64,000 bases of DNA, taken from contig NC_080060.1 of assembly GCF_026212465.1 (NCBI RefSeq), positions 1,206,135-1,270,134 on the forward strand, read 5' to 3'. The DNA is from Amaranthus tricolor. Taxonomy: Eukaryota; Streptophyta; Magnoliopsida; Caryophyllales; Amaranthaceae. Every line of letters begins with the position of its first letter. The stretch's first letter is position 1. Position numbers and translations under genes: made by a program. The notes under the pieces were generated by a model, which saw nothing but the letters and a program-made list of their open reading frames with translations, was not told the origin of the DNA and did not search any database. Below, piece after piece: positions 56,901 through 64,000 of this stretch.

Positions 56901-59900
56901 TGATAATGGTTCTAATATTCAACCGCTGACATGCAATCAGCGTTTTTTTAGGACAATTTTAACTGCTAAGTTTTCAAGTTTGTTCCTTAATTTTTTTTTC
57001 CATTCAAACTGTGAGTAGTGAGTAGTAAGAAAAAGGAGTCTAAAAAGAAAAAAGAAAGGAGACATAGAAGGAAAAAAGGAAAAGCAAGAGAGAATTGAAC
57101 TATTTTTCCCTGTTTGGCTCGTTTTATTTGTGGGGAAAAGAAATTCTCCCTTTATTGACTAATCCGTTTCTTTTCAATTTTTAGGAAGAAAAGAAAGAAT
57201 AATAAGACAATTATGGTACCAAGCTGTGCCTTCTTCGATTTAAAAGTTCAAGCTTATCCAATCAGCTGCTTTTTGTTTGGTGGTGGGTGATTAATTTAGT
57301 GCCCTCTTCTTGAAAATGGAGAAAGCTTGTACACTAATCTCCAAACACCTAATAATAAAGATGGTTTTAACCATCATTAGAACCAAAACTAATTATGTCT
57401 ATATTGATTATCCACTAATCTCAAAGCTTATACACTTGCCTGTCTTGCTACATGTAACGTCACTGTCATTTACCTATTCCAATATGGTCGCTCTCGTTGA
57501 TTACAGAGCGCTTGAATAATTTGTCCAAAACAACAGAGGAAAAATAGTTTTCTTACGTATTTTAAAACAACCTAGAAAATTAGTTCTGACAGATTTTAGG
57601 GATATTATTTATGCAGATTATAATGTTTAGAAACATATAATCTTTTTTAATAAATATAATATGGAGTATTTCTTATGTTTCTTTAAATTTATTATTGAGA
57701 GTGAGATTTTTCCTCACAAAATATTATTTTCAGTAGTAAATATAAAGAGATAAAAGAGTATTTAATTATTGGCTCCCGGCTAGGTTAGTACAAGCAAAAA
57801 CTTAATTTATAATTATTGCCTTTATGCATTCTTCTTTGTCCTTTCTTTGGAGAGGACGAGTATGATTTGTTCGCTATTTCTTTCGAATCTTGACTTTGTA
57901 CGGAAATATTAGACTGATGACTATGACTATAGAGATGCTCTACAGCTCTAGCCTCTATCCTCTAGTACCCTTGTAGCATACTATACATTTTAGTATTTCT
58001 TTATGTTGGAGAAATTCAACCCACTTTTCTTGGAATAAAGAGAAGAAACTAAAGGATGATAAGAGGAAAAGAAACAAAGTAAAAGAGGAAAAGAAACAAA
58101 GTAAAAATAAAGAAGCATAATCCTTTATTTTATGGTGTATTTTTAGTTTTTACTCATCTTTCTTTTGCTTTCAAGACCCTTCGTCCCACGAGTTTTACTA
58201 CATTTTTCTTTTTAGTATGGACTATGTCCTATGTTTTGATATATTTTTATTTTTGGCTATGATCCACATTATTTCTCATCTACACATTTAATTATCTTTT
58301 CATCTCATATACACATTTCTCGCATTTTACCCGTAAATCACACCTTTTTTTTTTTTTTTTACCCAATTTCTCCTTTTTTTAGTTTATCAGAGTTTTATAC
58401 CTGTAGTAAAAGCCATGTGAGAGAGGGAGTATCAGTCCAAAGAGCTTTTACAAACCTCCTTTTCCAAAGTATGCTATACTCCATAGAAAAAACTAGTAAT
58501 GTGTCTAGCATGTGCTGCTTTCTTCCCTCCCTGAAATTTCAAATGTGGGAACATATCTTCACCTTAGACACCTTATGCTGTCTCTAGTACTCTGTAGTTC
58601 CTGATATACTAAATATTTGACAGAATATAGCTTAAGATTTTGTTAGGTTGGTGTTTTGCTTAGAATTTGTTACTATTTATTACACAAGTACTATTAAGAT
58701 AATGCGCAAGAGTTTTAGATCTCGTACAGCCCTTATTTAAAGTTCACTGTAATTTATTTTTCTTGTAGGCCGTGATCAAATGTTGTGGCCTTGGAAATGG
58801 ATTCTAGGCCAGTCGAAGAACAGGATAGGCTAAAAATTGTGTGTCGGACTTTAAAATTTCTGTCTAAAGCTGATGCAAACAATCATCGGTCAATCCTACC
58901 ATGTATCTTTCAACAAATATAGTGATATAGAGCTCATGCAAACAACCGTAAACACAAACACAAATCATTTTTCGGAAATTTTAGTTTCTAGAACTAAAAA
59001 TGTCAATACTATTGGCTTCTGTTTCTGAGAAATATCACCCAAAAAATTGAAAATTTTGCTAACCTTGTTGGTGGTTTTCGTTATTTGCAGTATATAACCA
59101 GCATTAACGCACAACCCTTACTACCCCCCATACGCGTCGGTCCCACAAGTGGTGGAACAACACCCTGTGTCGGTGGTTCTGTTGGGAGCAAGACAGTAGG
59201 AAGGTGGCTAAAGGACAGACGAGAAAAGAAGAAAGAAGAGTTGCGAGTGCACAATGCGCAGCTCCATGCAGCTGTCTCTGTTGCTGCAGTGGCTGCAGCA
59301 GTGGCAGCAACAGCTGCTGCCACTGCTACTGCATCCAAGTCATCTGGAAAGGATGAACAGGCAGTGCACACCGACTTGGCAATGGCTTCAGCTGCCAGTT
59401 TGGTAGCTGCACAGTGTGTGGAAGCCGCTGAGGCAATGGGAGCCGAAAGAGAACACTTGGCCTCGGTTCTCAGCTCCGCCGTCAATGTTCAGTCTCATGG
59501 TGATATTATGACTGTCACCGCTGCTGCTGCAACAGGTTCGATTATTATTCTTCTCTTGTCTATGTAAATCATATAAGTGCATTCTTTTGATTGAACAGCA
59601 GCTTAGAAAGCTTATATTCATGTGCTGATGTGCATACCGACCTAAGTTAGATATTGTAATATTGCATTTGCAAGGTAGAATTCTTTTTATAGCTTATAGA
59701 AGTACAACATATCAATAACAAATTGGACTATTCTTTCATCATCAGCCTCAAGTATCCATGTTATATCCTCTATATGATAACCCAACGTGGGAAGCTAAAC
59801 ACTTCAAGCATGTCTCTGGAATGAGTCCTCGAATTCAAGTAACATAAATTAGATCAATACAGCCTTATAGTAAAAAAAATTTGCATAAACATATAGAGCA

Positions 59901-61098
59901 TTTATACTAACCCTCCAATTACAGTTGTTCTCCAAGTTTCTAAGGTGTCACGCAGAAACATATTTTATAGCTTACATTGTTCTTAAGATTACATCGGAGA
60001 GCTCTTTACAAATCATTGCCTTCTAAGTCCTATCTGCATATGCAGCCTTAAGAGGAGCAGCGACACTGAAGGCAAGGACAATGAAAGAAGTATGTAATAT
60101 AGCAGCTGTTCAACCTGTGGAAAGAACTATCAAAGGCGAGAATATACACAGTCCAAATGGTAGCTACAATGGCGAAACTAATCTTCATGGTCAAAACTTT
60201 CTTGGTATATGCAATGAAGAACTTCTAGCTAGGGGATCTGATCTTCTTAAACGCACTCGTACAGGTAATTGACGGCAGTTTCTTTCTCTGCCTAGCTTTA
60301 ATCAAAAAAAAAATTTCAGTAATTCAGTCTCTCAGATAATTAATCTTATTGATTCTTATGACTTGCCCATCAATTCAGGTGATCTTCACTGGAAAATTGT
60401 CTCGGTTTACATCGATAAAATAGGCCAGGTTGAGTTCTTCCAGATTTCCCCAACATGTTCACTATCCTCTCCAGTTGCAAGTCTTTTTTGCTAATCATAA
60501 TCTCATCTTAATGCAGGTGGTGCTCAAAATGAAGAGCAGACATATAGCAGGAACAATCACCAAGAAGAAAAAAAGTATCATCTATATCCTCTTGATAGAA
60601 CCAAAGACTTATTTGTCTTTGGTTTCAGATTATAATGAAATTTAGTAAAATGACTCATTAAATTGATACTCATTTGTTATTTATGAGTAGTTGCGAATGA
60701 CCTCTTTGTTATTACAAGGTATAAGGTTATATATATACACAACAATCCTATACTCTGCCTAGGTAGGAGCTACTTAATGGCATTAGAATAACGGAAAAAT
60801 TATATATAGTCAAAATAAATTTGCGCCTACTGAGATATGTTTTTTTTTGGTAACAGAGGTCTTGATTGAAGTGTGCAAAGACTTGCCCGTATGGCCGGAG
60901 AGGCGGTTTATTGAAGTTGGAGGAGAGGAACGACGTTATTTTGGCCTAAAGACAGCCACGAATAGAGTAATAGAATTCGAGTGCAGGACACATAAGGAAT
61001 ATGAAATGTGGACTCAAGGTGTCTCTAAGCTTTTGTCCTCGGTCAATGAAAAGAAGAAACCTAGTGCATCTCCAAGAGCTAATGTGTATTGGAATTAG
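53915..61098 (+). CDS. FORKED-like / VAN3-binding protein (DUF828 + PH), 7 exons
   Basis: Exons: 53915-54229, 54819-54971, 59091-59535, 60046-60264, 60379-60428, 60517-60574, 60857-61098, all GT..AG and in phase, giving 493 aa. The N-terminal DUF828 (auxin canalisation) region shows '[20 protein letters not shown]' (about 31-50) and '[17 protein letters not shown]' (about 193-209), then an Ala-rich helix-like stretch at about 216-236. A PH-like domain spans about 378-480 ('[17 protein letters not shown]', '[16 protein letters not shown]'). I chose the ATG at 53915 because it begins the family-like sequence; the in-frame sequence upstream is repeat-derived. Relatives bind the ARF-GAP VAN3 and act at the trans-Golgi in PIN1 traffic and vein patterning (established knowledge). 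Intron 2 is 4.1 kb and TE-rich. Confidence 0.92.
57835..57945. repeat. Dispersed repeat shared with 28780-28905
   Basis: 'gacgagtatgatttgttcgc', then 'tcgaatcttgactttgtacg', then 'tgatgactatgac' parallels the copy at 28780-28905. It lies within intron 2 of the FORKED-like gene. Neighbouring 58050-58110 has a 27-bp direct repeat of 'gaggaaaagaaacaaagtaa'. Confidence 0.4.
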
Positions 61099-62395
61099 AA
61101 GATTGGAGCTCAAGTATAATAAGAGCTAATACAGATTTAGAGTGTAGTTGGTTGGTGTGAAATAGTGTTTAGAAACGGATTCATTTATCCGACACCATTA
61201 CTGTGTGTTTGATTTGAAGAAGAAAGGGAATCCGTTTAGAGGCATAAACGAATACCACCATTTTGTTGCCGTGCCTCATCCAAACCCATCTTTAGCTTCC
61301 TTTGTTCTTTAGCATCAAACAAACTCTTGAATGCTCATCAAGAACACTATGTCACCACTCACCACTGCGTTGTTGTAAAGGTCTTTCTGCAACCATAAGT
61401 TGAGTTGATAAGGATAGTTTTTTGTTTCTTTTGATAAGTTGTTTACTTATTTCCTTGTTATTATAAGGTAAGGGTAATGTTGCCGCCTATTTGGAATCTT
61501 TTGAAATTCCTCCATTCAGAGATGGTATGTGGCATGTTAGTTTTTGATAAGTTGTTTATAAACTTGTAAGATTTCTTGATTATAAGAATGACGTATTGAA
61601 TTTTGAGACGTTTTTAGTATTAAGCGATCGCTTAACCATTGTTCATCGAATTTTGAGATGTTTTTAGTATTAAGCGATCGCTTAACTATTGTTCATTGAC
61701 TATATTGCATAATTACTATTGAATTTTTTATCTACTTTTCTATTTTAAAATATGTTGTATAACTTCAACATTTCTATTTAAGGAATGTAAACAAAGAAAT
61801 TATACATATATTTGTAGATAGGGATGACAATTGGTCGAATATAGATAGAGTTTAAGTGGACCTGAATCCAGATTCACTTTTAAAAGGAGGATCCATATCT
61901 ATATTTGAATCCGTAGGTCTGTTTTTCAGGATCCAGATTTGGATCCAGATCCAGCCTATACTAAAATTTTGAAAATGACTTATCCTTTTTATGGAGGAGC
62001 TATACTAAAATTTTGTTGAACAAAATTGGGTCAACTTGATATCTTTCTGCAGCTTACTGTCACCTTACAATTCATTCCTAAACATAACCTAAAACATGGC
62101 TTCCTCACATTTATATACAAAACTTTCTTTTAGGAATACAATACATCAAATTTAAACGCTTCGTAAATGAATAATATGACAAATCAAGTAAATGAAAGAA
62201 ATGAGCAAATAAGATGAAAAAAATATACAAGTTTATCCGAGAGATTTCTTTTACATTTTGCTCATCACAACGCCTTTTATCACTCGTACTAAAAGTAGAA
62301 AAGCAGTACAAATCGAACTACATACTCGCAAATTACTTTACAATTTATGGGTTTGACTAAAAGAAACAATTGTGAATGTTTTTGTGTACATTCGC
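61099..62395. other. Convergent intergenic spacer with both 3' UTRs
   Basis: The FORKED-like and LIFEGUARD genes end toward each other here. Roughly the first 350-400 bases and the last 300 should be 3' UTRs. A relic at about 61820-61970 ('gggatgacaattgg', 'ggatccagatttggatccag') resembles hAT-type MITEs. No additional gene is seen. Confidence 0.55.
61598..61698. repeat. 50-bp tandem duplication carrying a 12-bp palindrome
   Basis: Two near-perfect copies of a 50-bp unit ('gaattttgagacgtttttag...' and '...accattgttcatc'), each with the palindrome AAGCGATCGCTT. It lies in the convergent spacer. No function is assigned. Confidence 0.9.
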
Positions 62396-62845
62396 CTAAC
62401 TGTCGGCAGCTCTGAACACTGTTAGCAGAGAAAGAAAGAGGTTGATAATGTCGAGGTACAATGACACAGCAGCCCAGATGTACTGATCGTAAGTGTATCG
62501 TTTAATCAGGTTATCCGTGTCATAAACGATGTAGCCACAAAAAATGATGGATCCTATACAGCCGTAGATCATTACACCGATTTTGCCCAATGGAAAGAAT
62601 ATCTGCAAGTTAAAGATTGACAATTGAACAACATATCTTTGGAAACAAAGATTAGCTCAGCTCAGCAGAACTAGTAAAGATATCATACCTGAATCAAAGC
62701 GAAGATGATCAGCACAAACAAGGCACCGAACAAGAACGGTCCAAGGAAATTGAAGTCGTGACCTCTCTTTGCAGCCCAGAATGTGTAGAGAGTGAGACTT
62801 ACAACCACACAGCCGTCAATATCACAGCCTCTAAAATAACTTTAC
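62396..62845 (-). pseudogene. LFG: LIFEGUARD/BAX-inhibitor-1-like protein, last two exons, with a 1-base frame break
   Basis: The last exon 62396-62602 encodes 68 residues and a TAG stop: 'VMIYGCIGSIIFCGYIVYDT', 'DNLIKRYTYDQYIWAAVS', 'LYLDIINLFLSLLTVFRAAD'. The preceding exon 62689-62845 encodes 'KVILEAVILTA', then a run of Val, then 'SLTLYTFWAAKRGHDFNF' and 'LGPFLFGALFVLIIFALIQ'. Between 'LTA' and 'SLTLY' the exon is one base short of the family frame: it is 157 nt, where joining phase 2 to phase 0 needs 158. Reading straight through gives a stop. These multi-pass ER/Golgi/tonoplast proteins restrain cell death and modulate Ca2+ (established knowledge). The N-terminal exons are not seen up to 64000 and should lie beyond the window. 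The break could be a real mutation or a sequence error; splice sites and other residues look intact. Confidence 0.82.
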
Positions 62846-64000
62846 CTGTATCGGAAAAATGACATTTTATATGTTTCCAATTCGAATGCAGCTTTTATCT
62901 TGCAATCACATGCAAATATAAGCTTCCATACAGCAACCGCACAATATGTCCATCCAAACACCTCACATTAAAGCCAACAAAAGTTGCCACAGAATAAACA
63001 ACCAAACAAGATATCTTGAAGCGAAAATATTTTATACCAACTGCAAAAGTAACAAAACCGACAAGCAACAAAAAGTCCATTTGATGCTTAACTTAACTCT
63101 GCATCTCATGAAAACCTCATATCCGTCATAAGACGATAGACAGTAGTCCAGATCCAATAAAAGTATAAAACTAACTGTTCTTTGCTATAACCAAACTAGC
63201 TTGCATACAATCTCAAAAATTTTAACATCAAAATAATTAGGATTCAAAGTTAAAATCTTCATTACTATGCTACTACTTTACTGGCTTCAGCATTCACTAT
63301 TTTTATATCAGGCAGTCGACAATGCGTGTGATTTCTATGGTCTAACTTTTTGTTTACAACAAACTTTCTTTCATGCAACAATCGGTACTTCTTTCTTAAT
63401 TAGAAATCTTATTCGTCAAGTTAACTTCCAAAAAGTACTACACTTTAGATTACAAAACCAGAACTTACAATCAACAAGCTACTGTTTATCTGGCTTTAGC
63501 ATATCACTGCTTTCGTGGCTCTGGTATTCATTAATCTGTCTCTTAATTATTGGCATTTTCCAGCTCAGTCTCACCTAATTCGTTGATCAAGCTAATACTT
63601 GAGCTTTAACATCCTCTTAAAACTCCGTACTTTTGTATCATTCTCTATATTTTTTTTTTGTATTATTTTTTAGTTTAATTGTTTTTATTGATTTTGCATA
63701 ATTTTCGTTTTGGAAATTATCTTATTATTTATTTTAATCTCGTTCATAGTTCACAAATATATACTCTCTTTTTATGTTAACTAATTATATTACCTACTTA
63801 TTTTTTTAACCCAATTTTTTTTTTCTACTAATTTTCATCTATTTTACAACTTTGTGTAAAATAAGAGGGACACATAAAATATTTTTCTATATAACATCTT
63901 CATTTTGTACATGAATTGAGCTAGTATAGTTTTATATCCTCCAAACACGTATCAAATAAATATAATAGTCCAAAGGAGAATGGAGACACTTTGGTAAACT
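62846..64000. other. Probable intron of the LIFEGUARD gene, no exon seen
   Basis: AT-rich sequence upstream (minus strand) of the last two exons. I searched for the N-terminal membrane segments of the family and found none. The frames at 63267-63578 and nearby are not recognisable proteins. Confidence 0.5.

Noticed and set aside
59081..59485. Minus-strand Ala/Thr-rich frame of 134 codons
   Set aside because: It is antisense to exon 3 of the FORKED-like gene; the sense frame has clear DUF828 similarity and correct splice sites.
63267..63578. 103-codon plus-strand frame near the window end
   Set aside because: No recognisable protein; it lies in the presumed intron of the LIFEGUARD gene.

Overview
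The window is nuclear DNA from a eudicot plant. It is AT-rich, the genes are split by canonical GT..AG introns, and transposable elements fill both the introns and the space between genes. The dispersed repeats and the gene sequences would fit Caryophyllales/Amaranthaceae, but that placement is an impression from memory, not a demonstrated result. I saw no rRNA, tRNA or CRISPR array, and nothing of bacterial or organellar character.

Gene layout: (1) 602-1825 (+), the terminal exon of a NETWORKED1-type actin-binding protein whose upstream exons are not visible. (2) 4371-16821 (-), a complete 12-exon SULTR3;1-type sulfate transporter; the joined exons give 659 aa with every splice phase consistent. 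(3) 41055-45637 (+), a complete 14-exon NIMA-related kinase (NEK2-like, 605 aa) with a 1.7 kb intron in its 5' UTR. (4) 53915-61098 (+), a complete 7-exon FORKED-like/VAN3-binding protein (DUF828 plus PH, 493 aa). (5) 62396-62845 (-), the last two exons of a LIFEGUARD/BAX-inhibitor-1 membrane protein. One of these exons lacks one base relative to the family reading frame, so as written the gene is broken. The genes are independent transcription units with no operon-like relationship; genes 4 and 5 are tail to tail.

Between the transporter and the kinase lies about 22 kb without host genes. Its main feature is a nested 10.9 kb structure (17771-28657). It has long inverted ends and a 5-bp flanking duplication (CTAGC), and it holds Ty3/gypsy remnants, a long LTR, a hAT element with a perfect 8-bp target duplication, and a CACTA-like element. 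A 1.5 kb non-autonomous copia (TR-GAG-like) element lies at 34715-36226. Several (TA)n tracts are spread across the window.

Other mobile DNA resolved to the base includes a copia-type solo LTR in a transporter intron (TATAA duplication), Stowaway and PIF-like MITEs, several copies of a very small LTR element (TRIM) with a tRNA-Met-type primer site, and a foldback element at 2214-3429 whose arms contain tandem units. I found no clearly new enzymatic system. The observations most worth a second look are the inverted-ended LTR structure, the foldback element, the TRIM family (one copy just upstream of the FORKED-like gene) and the single-base lesion in the LIFEGUARD gene.
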